From: Flagellimonas beolgyonensis
GTDB lineage: Bacteria > Bacteroidota > Bacteroidia > Flavobacteriales > Flavobacteriaceae
Assembly (NCBI RefSeq): GCF_003992615.1
Contig: NZ_RZMY01000018.1
Location: forward strand, 288,201 to 352,200
Direction of reading: 5' to 3'
Length of the DNA: 64,000 nt
Shown piece by piece: positions 42,366-51,587 of this stretch. Numbering within the stretch: the first letter of the stretch is position 1; every line of letters begins with the position of its first letter. Made by a program: the position numbers and the translations under genes. The notes beneath the pieces were generated by a model, which worked only from the letters and a program-made list of their open reading frames with translations, searched no databases and had not been told where the DNA came from.

Positions 42366-43715
42366 ATGAACACTCGTAGGCAATTTGTAAAAAGAAGCTC
42401 CTTGGGAATGGCTGGACTAGGGGCCACCTTCCTGTTCCCGACCGAAATGTTGGCCATGGTGCGCAAGACCGTTAGTGCGAACGATAAAATCCAAGTGGGG
42501 CTCATTGGCTGCAACGGGATGGGATTTTCCGACTTGAATTCCATGCTGCAGAATAGTGAAGTAGAAGTGGTTGCCCTCTGTGATGTGGATGAAAATGTAT
42601 TGCGTGAGAAAACGGCAGAACTGGAAAAAGGGGGCATCAAAAAACCCAAATGGTACACCGACTACCGAAAAATGCTCGAGGACAAGGATATTGATATTGT
42701 GATCATAGGTACACCAGACCATTGGCATTGCCTACAGTTGACGGATTCCATTGACGCAGGTAAGGATGTGTACTGTGAAAAGCCCATTGCCAACTCCGTA
42801 GCCGAGAGCGAGGTGATGTTGGCCAAAGTGAATGCCAGTGACCGTATGGTACAAATTGGGCAGTGGCAACGTAGCGAGCCCCATTTTGTGGATGCCATCA
42901 ATTACGTACACTCGGGTAAACTGGGACAGATACGATTGGTAAAAGCTTGGGCCTACCAAGGATGGATGCAATCCGTTCCTGTGGTGCCCGACAGTGCCGT
43001 GCCCGCAGGGGTCGATTACGAAATGTGGTTGGGACCCGCACAAAGCCGGCCGTTCAACAAGAATAGGTTTCACTTTAACTTCAGGTGGTTTTGGGACTAT
43101 GCGGGTGGACTAATGACGGATTGGGGCGTGCACTTGATCGATTATGCCCTTTTTGGCATGAAAGCATCCACTCCCAAATCCGTAATGGCCATGGGCGGTA
43201 AGTTTGCCTATCCCGGAGATGCCGCCGAAACACCGGATACGTTGCAGACCGTTTACGATTTTGGTGACTTTTCCCTGCTTTGGGAACATGCTACGGGCAT
43301 CGATGGAGGTAATTATGGACGAAACCATGGCATTGCCTATATCGGCAACAATGGAACCTTGGTGTTGGATCGTGGCGGTTGGGAAGTAATTCCAGAACAT
43401 GACAGACCCCACTGGAGCCAAGACTTGGGGCCAAAAATAGAAGCGGTTCCCTTACAACCTGGAATAGGGCAAGGGTTGGGATTGCACACCCAAAATTTCT
43501 TGGAAGCCGTAAAAACCCGTGATGCCTCTATCTTAAAAGCACCCATCAAAGTAGGTTACGATGCCGCAATGGTGAGCCACTTGGGCAATATTGCCTATAA
43601 AACGGGTGAACGGTTGTTCTGGGATGCAGCAAACAAAAAGTTCAACCACGCGGCCGCAGATGCTTTGTTGGCCAATGCTTACCATAATGGTTGGGCTTTT
43701 CCTAAAATAGGTTAG
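42366..43715 (+). CDS. Tat-exported Gfo/Idh/MocA family oxidoreductase
   Basis: The 449-residue protein begins with a twin-arginine signal (RRQFVKRSSLGMAGLGATF) and then a Rossmann domain (VGLIGCNGMGFSDLNSM, about 40-56), GTPDHWHCLQ, the active-site EKPIANSVAE with Lys, and a C-terminal domain with WDYAGGLMTDWGVHLIDYALFG. Export by Tat means it folds with its NAD(P) in the cytosol and works in the periplasm, probably on sugar derivatives. Substrate is unknown. It stands alone after a terminator; this begins the more accessory part of the window. Confidence 0.93.
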   Translation: MNTRRQFVKRSSLGMAGLGATFLFPTEMLAMVRKTVSANDKIQVGLIGCNGMGFSDLNSMLQNSEVEVVALCDVDENVLREKTAELEKGGIKKPKWYTDYRKMLEDKDIDIVIIGTPDHWHCLQLTDSIDAGKDVYCEKPIANSVAESEVMLAKVNASDRMVQIGQWQRSEPHFVDAINYVHSGKLGQIRLVKAWAYQGWMQSVPVVPDSAVPAGVDYEMWLGPAQSRPFNKNRFHFNFRWFWDYAGGLMTDWGVHLIDYALFGMKASTPKSVMAMGGKFAYPGDAAETPDTLQTVYDFGDFSLLWEHATGIDGGNYGRNHGIAYIGNNGTLVLDRGGWEVIPEHDRPHWSQDLGPKIEAVPLQPGIGQGLGLHTQNFLEAVKTRDASILKAPIKVGYDAAMVSHLGNIAYKTGERLFWDAANKKFNHAAADALLANAYHNGWAFPKIG

Positions 43716-43716
43716 T

Positions 43717-44259
43717 CTATTCTAATTTTATAAGATTTCTACGCTTTCCATATAAGGGGTGGGATCCAAGAATGGCATCATTGGTGGTTTCATCAACAAA
43801 ACCGCTTTCTTGTCCGGCCATTTTACCATCATATTCAAAGTAGGTGATGGTTTTGGGCAGGTTGAACCGTTTCTTGATTTTTTCGGCATCAAAATAGCAA
43901 TCGTAATAAACCATTTCGCCACAAATACCTTCTCGGTCGTTTTTGCTTCTACTTAACTCTTTAATTAAACGCTTTTGGCAGTATTGGTCCAGTTTGATGA
44001 GATGTTCCGAAGTTATTTTTGGTTTTAACCCAAAAGACCCAACGCTCAATGGATTGGTTTGAAAATCTAATTGGAAAGTTTCCCCACAACTACTGCATTT
44101 GAAAATCTTGAAGTATATATCCGGATTTTTGCTTAGATCTTGCTCAAGAATAAAACTGCCTCGCTCCATTAACCAAGAAGTTAATTTTAAAAACTGTTGT
44201 AACTGTTTTTTGGTGGTAATGTATTCTCGGCAGGCATACGCTTGGCATTTGCAGTTCAT
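43717..44259 (-). CDS. AT-rich Cys-rich hypothetical protein
   Basis: Starting at MNCKCQAYACREY, the 180-residue product has Cys clusters CKCQ-x3-C near the N-terminus and CSSCGE near 63-68, suggesting metal binding (zinc-ribbon-like), but the spacing fits no family I recognise. It is Lys/Glu/Phe-rich with no signal or membrane segment. Base composition is more A+T-rich than neighbours. The stop abuts the oxidoreductase stop. Function is unknown. Confidence 0.65.
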   Translation of the reverse strand: MNCKCQAYACREYITTKKQLQQFLKLTSWLMERGSFILEQDLSKNPDIYFKIFKCSSCGETFQLDFQTNPLSVGSFGLKPKITSEHLIKLDQYCQKRLIKELSRSKNDREGICGEMVYYDCYFDAEKIKKRFNLPKTITYFEYDGKMAGQESGFVDETTNDAILGSHPLYGKRRNLIKLE

Positions 44260-44473
44260 TTTAAGCTTAATTTTATATATGTCCCAAGTTGAAATTATAG
44301 GTTCAAAAATGAAGTTCAAAAAATGAATTGAATAAAAAGCAGGAGAATTGACCAATGTATTAAATGGATTGGTGGATGTTGCAAAGGGTACCACAATGGG
44401 CGGGTGTTCCCAAAAGTGAGGTAAATAATTCGTCTGTGGAATAGTTTTTGATCTTTGGCTTAGGCTGGCTAAA

Positions 44474-45211
44474 TCAATGCAAGTTGGTTTCCTGCAAGAT
44501 TTTATTGATTAAGACCTTTGCGCGTCCGTAGTCGTTTTTCGCTTCGATAAGAACATATAACTTATCATCAATATAATTTTCGAATTGTAGGTTTTGTAAA
44601 AGGAATGTGTTATCGATTTTGAGTTGGGAGGGTGCATAATCAAAAGCCTTGGATTGGATGTCAATGTTCCGCAGCGACCCATTTTCCCTAATAAACCCGA
44701 TCAGGTTGATATTCGTTTGTTCCAGCTGGGCCATGGTCTCTTGCAGCTCTTTGAAGAAACGGGACCATTTGAACAATTGCAGTTTAAGTTTCTTATTGTT
44801 TAGTTTGGAGAGTCCCCCAGAGTTTTGAAGGTCGTTCAGGACAAACTCACTTGGTTTCCAAGAAGGACTTTCAATGGCCAGTTGCAACAAACTATCAATA
44901 TCTGTGTATGCTTGGATCGGTTCTTCTTGGATCCTATTAAAAATCTTTTGGGTTGCCCCAATGGTATGCAGCAGAATGTCATTTACCGAATCCAAATCCC
45001 GTAAATTCTCACGAAATTCGGTATTCAGGTTTTGTATAACGACCTTTTCCTGGTTCAATGCCAAGCGTTCCTCGTTCCAATTGTTTATTTGAAGGGCAAT
45101 CAAAATCCCGATGACCACAAGAATGATTTCTCCAATAGCGTAGGCAACGTATTTTCTGAATTTATTTTCGGTAAGCAATCGTTCACGAATTTTTCTAAAG
45201 AATTTGATCAT
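44474..45211 (-). CDS. DUF6090 family membrane protein, copy 1
   Basis: The 245-residue protein starts MIKFFRKIRERLLTENKFRK and has one membrane helix (about 21-40, YAIGEIILVVIGILIALQIN) followed by a long helical, probably coiled-coil periplasmic region. This N-terminus with the NKFRKY-x-x-YAxGEIILVVIGILIAL string defines DUF6090, a family seen in tandem copies in Flavobacteriaceae. A second copy lies 72 bases upstream. A 14-codon in-frame extension was excluded. Function is unknown. Confidence 0.88.
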   Translation of the reverse strand: MIKFFRKIRERLLTENKFRKYVAYAIGEIILVVIGILIALQINNWNEERLALNQEKVVIQNLNTEFRENLRDLDSVNDILLHTIGATQKIFNRIQEEPIQAYTDIDSLLQLAIESPSWKPSEFVLNDLQNSGGLSKLNNKKLKLQLFKWSRFFKELQETMAQLEQTNINLIGFIRENGSLRNIDIQSKAFDYAPSQLKIDNTFLLQNLQFENYIDDKLYVLIEAKNDYGRAKVLINKILQETNLH

Positions 45212-45283
45212 AGGTTTTTGGTTGGTCCTTAGTGCTACATCTGAATTGCACAAAAGCAGGTGCTTGAAATGGTCGTAGTAAAA

Positions 45284-46033
45284 TCATGGTCGTTTACTTT
45301 GCCCGTCAATTTGTTCTATAAGCTTTTCGGTACTTTGTTTAAGCGTTTTCCAATAGGATTCGTTTACAGAATTATAGTTGTAAAATTCAGCTAGTCGTTT
45401 TCTGTTTTCTTCATCGTTTTGAAGATATTCAATAAACCGTGGGTCATATATGCCCAAGGCCCAGTTTTCAAACCATGCGTATTGTTTGTAGTCCTGAATA
45501 TTTCGCTTGGATAACTCAACAGTCACTTTGTTATACTCTGGAAGAACGGTTTTTAACTGTGTGTAATAATTCATGATACTGTTGGTCAAGGAGTCGTTCA
45601 CCAACTCTTTATTGTTGAGTGCTGTAAGTAGGTCGTAACCTTTGGTGTTCGGTAAAAAGGCCACAAAATCAGTGCATAAACTTCTTAAGGGTCTAACATC
45701 AGCATCATCATAGGTTGTTTCGTTTATAGCAGTGTAAAAGGAATCGGGAATTTTGTTTGCAAGGATATCGATGATGTAACGATTGGTGGTTTCTATTTTC
45801 TTGATATCAATGCCCAACTTAAAGCTATCGTTGACCAGGTCTTTTCGTATTTGTTCAAAAATACTGAGGGTATATTGCTGTTGTTGAAGTTCTTCCCTGC
45901 TGGTATTGATATACAATGCAATTAAAATTCCAATTACAACCAAGATAATTTCTCCCACGGCATAGACCAGATATTTACGGAACTTATTTTCGGAAAGTAA
46001 TCGTTGCCGAATTTTTCGGAAGAATTTGAACAT
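45284..46033 (-). CDS. DUF6090 family membrane protein, copy 2
   Basis: The 249-residue protein has the same N-terminus as its neighbour (MFKFFRKIRQRLLSENKFRK, then YAVGEIILVVIGILIALYIN) but the rest of the sequence is strongly diverged: beyond about residue 50 I see only scattered similarity. The periplasmic part is helical with several Tyr and Phe. The pair should be cotranscribed. The conserved anchor with variable exterior resembles a recognition-type family; that is inference. Confidence 0.88.
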   Translation of the reverse strand: MFKFFRKIRQRLLSENKFRKYLVYAVGEIILVVIGILIALYINTSREELQQQQYTLSIFEQIRKDLVNDSFKLGIDIKKIETTNRYIIDILANKIPDSFYTAINETTYDDADVRPLRSLCTDFVAFLPNTKGYDLLTALNNKELVNDSLTNSIMNYYTQLKTVLPEYNKVTVELSKRNIQDYKQYAWFENWALGIYDPRFIEYLQNDEENRKRLAEFYNYNSVNESYWKTLKQSTEKLIEQIDGQSKRP

Positions 46034-46134
46034 AGGAGGTTGGTTTTTCTAAAGATAGCACTTTTAACCCATTGGAAATTAAGGAATAATTCCCTGGAGG
46101 AAGGTGCTTGCCCAAAGAGGCTAATCTAAAATCC

Positions 46135-46614
46135 CTATGAACGTACAAAAATGAAATGGATGGTACATGCCTCAAAATCTCCATCATTGTCAAAATCGTA
46201 TTCCCCAGAATCCGGGCCTCCGTTAATGCTTAAGGTGGTGCCATCGTACGTGTGCCCGAAGGTGTCCCAATCATTGGGTTCATCGTCCCAGGTTACGGCA
46301 AAATAGTAGGTTCCCTGCCATTCTTCCCAGAAAATCTCCCCACTAACCGTGTAGGCATCACGATCTATGGGGTCTAAGGTCAAAGTAAATCGACCGCTCG
46401 ATTGTACGGTCATGGTTACGGTGCCCCCATCGTCCACCACATCCACTGATGTGGAACTTACACTGAATTTGGCCTTGGTAGCTTCCCAATTTCCGCTTAG
46501 TTCACTGATGGCGAATGGTCCCTCCTTGGTCAGAACATCCTCGTCGTCTTCCTTGCTACAGGCAACATTCAAGGAAACTAATCCGATCAAACAAATAAAG
46601 AACAACTTTTTCAT
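46135..46614 (-). CDS. Lipoprotein with beta-sheet domain, hypothetical
   Basis: The 159-residue protein has a lipoprotein signal with lipobox LNVAC, then an acidic linker (SKEDDEDV) and a beta-rich domain beginning ELSGNWEATKAKFSV, a pattern like lipocalin-type lipoproteins, and a Asp/Gly-rich end (SGEYDFDNDGDFE) that could bind calcium. No specific family is clear. It is upstream of the DUF6090 pair on the same strand with a gap of about 100 bases. Function is unknown. Confidence 0.75.
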   Translation of the reverse strand: MKKLFFICLIGLVSLNVACSKEDDEDVLTKEGPFAISELSGNWEATKAKFSVSSTSVDVVDDGGTVTMTVQSSGRFTLTLDPIDRDAYTVSGEIFWEEWQGTYYFAVTWDDEPNDWDTFGHTYDGTTLSINGGPDSGEYDFDNDGDFEACTIHFIFVRS

Positions 46615-46922
46615 GGCGATAGATTTTTGAAAGAGGGGAATACTTCCAACTTTCTGTTTTTCACCATAAATTATTTTGATCTAAAAGGGTATGCAATGAC
46701 GCGGGGCATTCGACTTTAAGAAATGATTTAAAACAGGAATTGGTTGGTTTTTCTATGGTGTTGTGGTTTTGGGATTGCACTTATCGGTCTCGGCTATGAT
46801 TTGTGGCGGCGTTGGAAATCGTCAGATTTTCAGCTGTGGCAAATCCAGCTGTTGATGGCTTATGGGTTTCAAGTTAGCGAAAAGAAGCTATAAATTATAG
46901 CCAATGTTGTGTATAGTATTTT
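46615..46922. other. Gene-free interval (308 bases)
   Basis: No convincing frame, tRNA or terminator was seen here. It holds a repeated CAGCTG pair near 46830-46850 and, at its right end, the left copy of the inverted repeat flanking the next gene (46906-46918). Confidence 0.6.
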
Positions 46923-47350
46923 TTAACTCATTGGCATAATAGTGGCCCAAACTGCATGATCAAATTCACTACGGGTATAACTACTTTTATTAAGCGAAAT
47001 CTTTGGTAAAAGCACATGAACATCGATTCGTTTTTTTGATCCGATATATCTAGCATAATGCCTTTCTTTAACAATCAGCGTTTTGAATGTATTTCCGTCA
47101 TAGTTGAAAAAATCTTCCAGTTCCAGAGTGAAGAAAGTCCCATTGTCAATTTTTAATTTGCTTTTTATAATTCCAGTTTTTGGAAAAATAGACTGGAAAA
47201 TTGTATTATGATCTGCGTAATCTACGGTTACCTTCTGCCCAATTGCATTCCTGTGCTGGATAGCTTTTTTAAACATTAAAAAGACAATTTGAATTATTAC
47301 AATCCCAATTATAGTATAAATCCAATTCATTTTTCAATATTATGCACAAC
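46906..47350. repeat. Inverted repeat flanking a hypothetical gene
   Basis: The minus strand at 46918-46906 reads TACTATACACAAC, and the plus strand at 47338-47350 reads TATTATGCACAAC, matching at 11 of 13 positions. They bracket the 135-codon gene and little else, a layout that resembles gene-cassette boundaries. No recombinase gene is nearby. Confidence 0.5.
46923..47330 (-). CDS. AT-rich single-span membrane protein, cassette-like
   Basis: The 135-residue product has an N-terminal membrane helix (MNWIYTIIGIVIIQIVFLMF) and a beta-rich, Lys/Phe-rich remainder (FFTLELEDFFNYDGN), with no recognised domain. It is A+T-rich and lies between two copies of a 13-base inverted repeat (46906-46918 and 47338-47350), which hint at a gene-cassette origin. 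The gene is monocistronic. Function is unknown. Confidence 0.65.
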   Translation of the reverse strand: MNWIYTIIGIVIIQIVFLMFKKAIQHRNAIGQKVTVDYADHNTIFQSIFPKTGIIKSKLKIDNGTFFTLELEDFFNYDGNTFKTLIVKERHYARYIGSKKRIDVHVLLPKISLNKSSYTRSEFDHAVWATIMPMS

Positions 47351-47390
47351 GGTTAACTAAACATCGTTTCAATGATTTTTAGCGTACGAT

Positions 47391-47411
47391 ACCTGCCTTT
47401 CGGCAGACAGG
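47391..47411. repeat. REP-like palindrome
   Basis: CCTGCC-TTTC-GGCAG-ACAGG forms a short GC-rich hairpin in an otherwise AT-rich intergenic gap. Similar dispersed palindromes occur in many Bacteroidetes genomes; whether this is a repeated copy needs genome-wide comparison. Confidence 0.45.
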
Positions 47412-47475
47412 AGTGAAGTGTTTTTTTCGGGTTAAAATGCCTTTGTTCATTGATAATTGGATATTGTTCATTGAT

Positions 47476-48066
47476 TTACCGATACCCATCATTCAACCCA
47501 ACACCCTTTTCGATCATGGGCAGGATTTTCTCCAATCGCCGTAATTGGGTCTTTTCTTGTTTGGCCTCGGCGATATATTCGCAGAATTCTTTTTGCTTGT
47601 AGGGCGTAAAGGAGGCAAAACCGCTTTTTAAAACACCGTTCTTGTCCAGTTCCACTTGCAGTAACGCCGGAATGTGCACTTTTTTGGTCTTTTCGGCTTT
47701 TACCTCGAGCCCTTTCTCTTGGTTGGCCAACGCTTCCAACATATAAGCCAACACTCCCTTTTCATCAATGTCATCCACCGAATGGAACTTCCAATGGCGC
47801 ATGCCCTTGGTCTTGCCTTCTTGGGCATTTTCCAACACGTTTTTGGGGTCCTTCAAAAACACCCCGTTAAAAAACCATACCCCAAAATGGTTCTTGAACT
47901 TACAGATGCCGAACACATTTTTGCCTTGGTAGGTATACACAGGAAATTGCCATTTAAAATCCTCCTGTGCGCCCGATTGCAAGGCCAATTCCCGCAATTG
48001 GGCAATGCCATCCCTAAAGGGATGTTCGGCATCATAATACGCATGCAGTTTTTCGGATTTTTCCAC
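47476..48066 (-). CDS. YdeI/OmdA-like protein with DUF1801 domain
   Basis: The 196-residue protein has an N-terminal DUF1801-type domain (about 10-115; EDFKWQFPVYTYQGKNVFGI, HFGVWFFNGVFLKD) and a C-terminal YdeI/OmdA bacteriocin-protection domain (about 135-196; LKSGFASFTPYKQKEFCEYIAEAK). Relatives are implicated in stress resistance, but the mechanism is not known. It starts within two bases of the pepT stop, so it is cotranscribed with pepT. Confidence 0.87.
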   Translation of the reverse strand: MEKSEKLHAYYDAEHPFRDGIAQLRELALQSGAQEDFKWQFPVYTYQGKNVFGICKFKNHFGVWFFNGVFLKDPKNVLENAQEGKTKGMRHWKFHSVDDIDEKGVLAYMLEALANQEKGLEVKAEKTKKVHIPALLQVELDKNGVLKSGFASFTPYKQKEFCEYIAEAKQEKTQLRRLEKILPMIEKGVGLNDGYR

Positions 48067-48067
48067 C

Positions 48068-49297
48068 TTACCGGATTTGACTAGCAGTAAGTTCGCAAAT
48101 TTTTACGATAACCTGTACCGCTTTTTGCATACTTTCCAAGGGAACGTATTCGTACTTCCCATGAAAATTATGGCCACCGGCGAATATGTTGGGGCAGGGC
48201 AGACCCATAAAGCTTAATTGGGAGCCATCAGTACCACCACGAATGGGTTTTATGATCGGTTCAATGCCCAAGGACTCCATGGCTTCTTCGGCTATCTCCA
48301 CGATATGGAACAATGGTTCCACTTTCTCGCGCATGTTACGGTATTGGTCCTCGATTTCCACCTGCACATAATCGCCATGCTTTTGGTTCATTTTATCAGC
48401 AATGTCCTGAATGAGGGATTTTCGAGCTTCAAAATGAGTGGCATCATGATCACGGATGATCAGCTCCAAGGTCGTTTTTTCAATCTCTCCTTTTATTTTG
48501 TGTACATGGAAAAAGCCTTCGATGCCCGAGGTGTGTTCGGGGACTTCCCGTGGGGGCAACAGGCTCAGGAACTCATTGGCCAAACCAATGGCATTCACCA
48601 TTTTGTTCTTGGCATAACCGGGGTGCACACTTTTTCCAGTTACGGTAACTTCCGCTTTGGCCGCATTGAAATTTTCATATTCCAGTTCACCTACTTGGCT
48701 GCCATCGATGGTGTAGGCCCATTCGGCCCCAAATTTTTCCACATCGAACTTGTGGGCGCCCCGCCCGATTTCTTCATCGGGGGTAAAGGCTACCCTAATT
48801 TTACCGTGTTTGATTTCAGGTTGTTGGATCAAATATTCCATGGCAGTAATGATCTCGGCAATACCCGCTTTGTCATCGGCACCCAGTAGCGTGGTGCCGT
48901 CCGTGGTAATTAAAGTTTGCCCTTTGTATTGTAACAGGTCTTCAAAATAGTCGGGGGACAATACAATGTTTTTTTGCTTGTTCAGGATAATGTCCCCGCC
49001 ATCATAATTTTCTATGACCTGTGGTTTTACGTTTTTTCCGGAGAAATCCGGAGAAGTATCAAAATGGGAAATAAAACCGATGGTGGGCACTTTTTTGTCC
49101 ATATTGCTGGGCAGGGTGGCCATGATGTAGGCATTCTCATCAATGGACACCTCCTGCATGCCTATTTGGTGTAGTTCCATGACCAGTTTCTTGGCCAGGT
49201 CCCATTGCTTTTCTGTACTCGGGGTGGTTTTGGAATAAGGATCGCTTTGGGTGTCGGTGGTTACATATTCCAAAAAGCGGGACAGCAATTTTTCCAT
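48068..49297 (-). CDS. pepT: Peptidase T (tripeptide aminopeptidase)
   Basis: PepT removes the N-terminal residue from tripeptides using two zinc ions. The 409-residue M20-family protein shows [10 protein letters not shown], the metal-bridging Asp and Glu in [16 protein letters not shown] and [12 protein letters not shown], and the C-terminal [17 protein letters not shown]. The start is the ATG at 49297, giving [12 protein letters not shown]; a TTG five codons upstream is inferior. It is the first gene of a two-gene operon with ydeI. Confidence 0.96.
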   Translation of the reverse strand: MEKLLSRFLEYVTTDTQSDPYSKTTPSTEKQWDLAKKLVMELHQIGMQEVSIDENAYIMATLPSNMDKKVPTIGFISHFDTSPDFSGKNVKPQVIENYDGGDIILNKQKNIVLSPDYFEDLLQYKGQTLITTDGTTLLGADDKAGIAEIITAMEYLIQQPEIKHGKIRVAFTPDEEIGRGAHKFDVEKFGAEWAYTIDGSQVGELEYENFNAAKAEVTVTGKSVHPGYAKNKMVNAIGLANEFLSLLPPREVPEHTSGIEGFFHVHKIKGEIEKTTLELIIRDHDATHFEARKSLIQDIADKMNQKHGDYVQVEIEDQYRNMREKVEPLFHIVEIAEEAMESLGIEPIIKPIRGGTDGSQLSFMGLPCPNIFAGGHNFHGKYEYVPLESMQKAVQVIVKICELTASQIR

Positions 49298-49392
49298 TTT
49301 GTTTTTTTTCAAAAATAGGATTTATCGCTTGGTCAAGTTCTATCCATTTCCTGAAAAACGGTATCTTTCACAAACTTTTAAATCAACCGCAA

Positions 49393-49812
49393 TTGAAAAG
49401 AGCCATCTTCTTGTTGTTCCTCCTGTCCGGATATGCCGCATTTGCCCAATTGGAATGTATTTTGGGAGTTGGAGGGAAGGATAATGAGGCCATTACCAAG
49501 GTGTTTGAACTCACGGAAGAACAACAGGAAAATCTGAAGAATTGGAGCGCGGAGCTCAAGGTGCGAAATCAGTGGTTGGAAGACAAGGCAAAGTACCTCA
49601 TGAAAAAGCATGAAGAAAGTTCCCCGGAGATCCTGGTCACGGTTTCTGAGGAATACAAAAGGCTTATTGACAGCATGAGGCAGAACATTCGAATGATAGA
49701 TAAGCGGCTGCTGGGTACCTTTAATGAAGTGCAATACGAACGGTACCTTAAGATATGCAATCAAATGTCCCTGCTCCCTATCCATGTTAATAGGTCGGTT
49801 GACGAAAAATGA
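49393..49812 (+). CDS. Secreted helical protein of unknown function
   Basis: The 139-residue product starts at a TTG (no closer ATG), with a signal peptide MKRAIFLLFLLSGYAAFAQ, then a helical region rich in Glu, Lys and Arg that probably folds as a short coiled coil (EEQQENLKNWSAELKVRNQW). It should be periplasmic. No family was recognised. It is followed by pyrD on the same strand after 54 bases. Confidence 0.7.
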   Translation: MKRAIFLLFLLSGYAAFAQLECILGVGGKDNEAITKVFELTEEQQENLKNWSAELKVRNQWLEDKAKYLMKKHEESSPEILVTVSEEYKRLIDSMRQNIRMIDKRLLGTFNEVQYERYLKICNQMSLLPIHVNRSVDEK

Positions 49813-49866
49813 AGGAAACACCCATTCCTGGAACCAGAGTTTTTATTTTTGTCCAAAATCTTTTGA

Positions 49867-50907
49867 ATGTACAAAATCCTTATCCGGCCGATACTTTTTT
49901 TGTTTGATCCAGAAACTGCCCATCATTTTTCATTTTGGGCCATACGATTGCTAACAAGGTTGGGCATCAATCGGATTTTTAGGGGATTATTTGCCCAAAA
50001 CGACCCAAAATTGGAACGCGAGGTTTTTGGGTTGAAATTCAAGAATCCCGTGGGTCTTGCGGCAGGTTTTGATAAGGATGCGAAGCTATTCAATGAGTTT
50101 TCCGATTTTGGTTTTGGATTTGTGGAAATAGGGACCGTTACCCCAAAGCCCCAACCGGGAAATCCCAAAAAGCGATTGTTTCGGTTGGTGCAGGACAAGG
50201 CCATCATCAATCGTATGGGCTTTAACAACAAAGGTGTTTATGAAGCAGTGGAACAGCTGATGAAAAAACACCGTGTCATCGTAGGCGGTAACATTGGTAA
50301 AAACAAGGTCACCCCAAACGAAGAGGCCATCAAGGATTATCTGATCTGTTTTGATGCCCTTTTTGCGCATGTGGATTATTTTGTAGTCAATGTAAGTTCG
50401 CCCAATACACCAGGGTTACGGGAGCTACAGGACAAACAGCCCTTGACCCATCTGCTCAAAAAACTGAAAAAGGAGAATGCCAAACAGGCGAAACTGCACA
50501 AAGGCAAAGAAAAGCCCATCTTGTTGAAGATAGCCCCAGACCTTACCGATGCACAGCTTTTGGACATTATCGAAATTGTGGACGATACTAAAATTGATGG
50601 GGTGATCGCCACCAATACGACCATAGAAAGAAAAGGGTTGAAGTCGCACTTGATACTTACCGAAGAACAGGGTGGGTTAAGTGGTAAACCCTTGCGAGAA
50701 AGAAGTACCGAAGTAATTCGGTTTTTGGCGGAGAAAAGCAATAAGGCATTTCCAATCATTGGTGTGGGAGGGATTCATTCCGCCGAGGATGCTTTGGAAA
50801 AGTTGGATGCCGGTGCCGATTTGGTGCAACTGTATACGGGCTTCATTTATGAAGGCCCCGGTCTCATCAAGAAAATCAACAAAGCGGTTTTGGCGCGAAC
50901 CACCTAA
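49867..50907 (+). CDS. pyrD: Quinone-dependent dihydroorotate dehydrogenase (class 2)
   Basis: The 346-residue FMN enzyme oxidises dihydroorotate to orotate in pyrimidine synthesis, passing electrons to the quinone pool at the inner membrane. The class 2 N-terminal helix ([18 protein letters not shown]) precedes the barrel. Key strings are [11 protein letters not shown], the catalytic-Ser strand [14 protein letters not shown], and the FMN-phosphate sites GVIATNTT and IGVGGI. LysE and mvaB genes follow within a few bases and may share its transcript. Confidence 0.96.
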   Translation: MYKILIRPILFLFDPETAHHFSFWAIRLLTRLGINRIFRGLFAQNDPKLEREVFGLKFKNPVGLAAGFDKDAKLFNEFSDFGFGFVEIGTVTPKPQPGNPKKRLFRLVQDKAIINRMGFNNKGVYEAVEQLMKKHRVIVGGNIGKNKVTPNEEAIKDYLICFDALFAHVDYFVVNVSSPNTPGLRELQDKQPLTHLLKKLKKENAKQAKLHKGKEKPILLKIAPDLTDAQLLDIIEIVDDTKIDGVIATNTTIERKGLKSHLILTEEQGGLSGKPLRERSTEVIRFLAEKSNKAFPIIGVGGIHSAEDALEKLDAGADLVQLYTGFIYEGPGLIKKINKAVLARTT

Positions 50908-50910
50908 CCC

Positions 50911-51567
50911 ATGGAGAGTTTATTCATGCTGGCATCGGAGACCATTAAATACCCCATTTTGATCGGGTTTTTTGTTTCTTCCCTGGCATTGGCCATTTCG
51001 CCTGGACCTGATAATATCTTTGTGCTCACCCAAAGCATCAGCAACGGGGTAAAATCGGGATTGGCAACCGTTTTGGGACTTGTGAGTGGCTGTTTGGTGC
51101 ATACGACCCTGTTGGCGTTCGGGGTATCCGAAATCATTAAAAGAAGCGATACCCTTTTCTTTGCCATCAAACTTTTTGGTGCGGCCTATTTGTTGTATTT
51201 GGCTTACAAGGTTTTCAAAAGTGATGCTTCCATTGTATTGAGCAGCGATAACAGCTCAAGGTCTTCCAAAAAATTGTTTTGGACTGGCTTTACCATGAAT
51301 GTGTTGAATCCAAAGGTGACTATTTTCTTTTTGGCCTTTTTCCCCGGGTTTTTATTTAGCGATACCTTGAACACAGTGCTTCAATTTTACATTTTGGGCC
51401 TCTTGTTCATGTTTTCCGCCTTTTTGGTATTTGGCACCATTGCCGTGCTTGCGGGTAAAATATCTTCCTATTTAACCAACCACCAAAGCGCGGGATGGTG
51501 CCTGAAATGGGTGCAGATCATCGTTTTTGTAGGCATTGCTATCTATCTGGTCATATCGGATAAATAG
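50911..51567 (+). CDS. LysE/RhtB family amino acid exporter
   Basis: The 218-residue protein has six hydrophobic helices and the family strings PGPDNIFVLTQSI and TGFTMNVLNPKVTIFFLAFFPGF. Such proteins export amino acids such as lysine, homoserine or leucine. It starts three bases after the pyrD stop; the first in-frame Met (MESLF) or the later Met (MLASETI) are both possible. Confidence 0.92.
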   Translation: MESLFMLASETIKYPILIGFFVSSLALAISPGPDNIFVLTQSISNGVKSGLATVLGLVSGCLVHTTLLAFGVSEIIKRSDTLFFAIKLFGAAYLLYLAYKVFKSDASIVLSSDNSSRSSKKLFWTGFTMNVLNPKVTIFFLAFFPGFLFSDTLNTVLQFYILGLLFMFSAFLVFGTIAVLAGKISSYLTNHQSAGWCLKWVQIIVFVGIAIYLVISDK

Positions 51568-51587
51568 TACTATTTTTACCACTGCCT

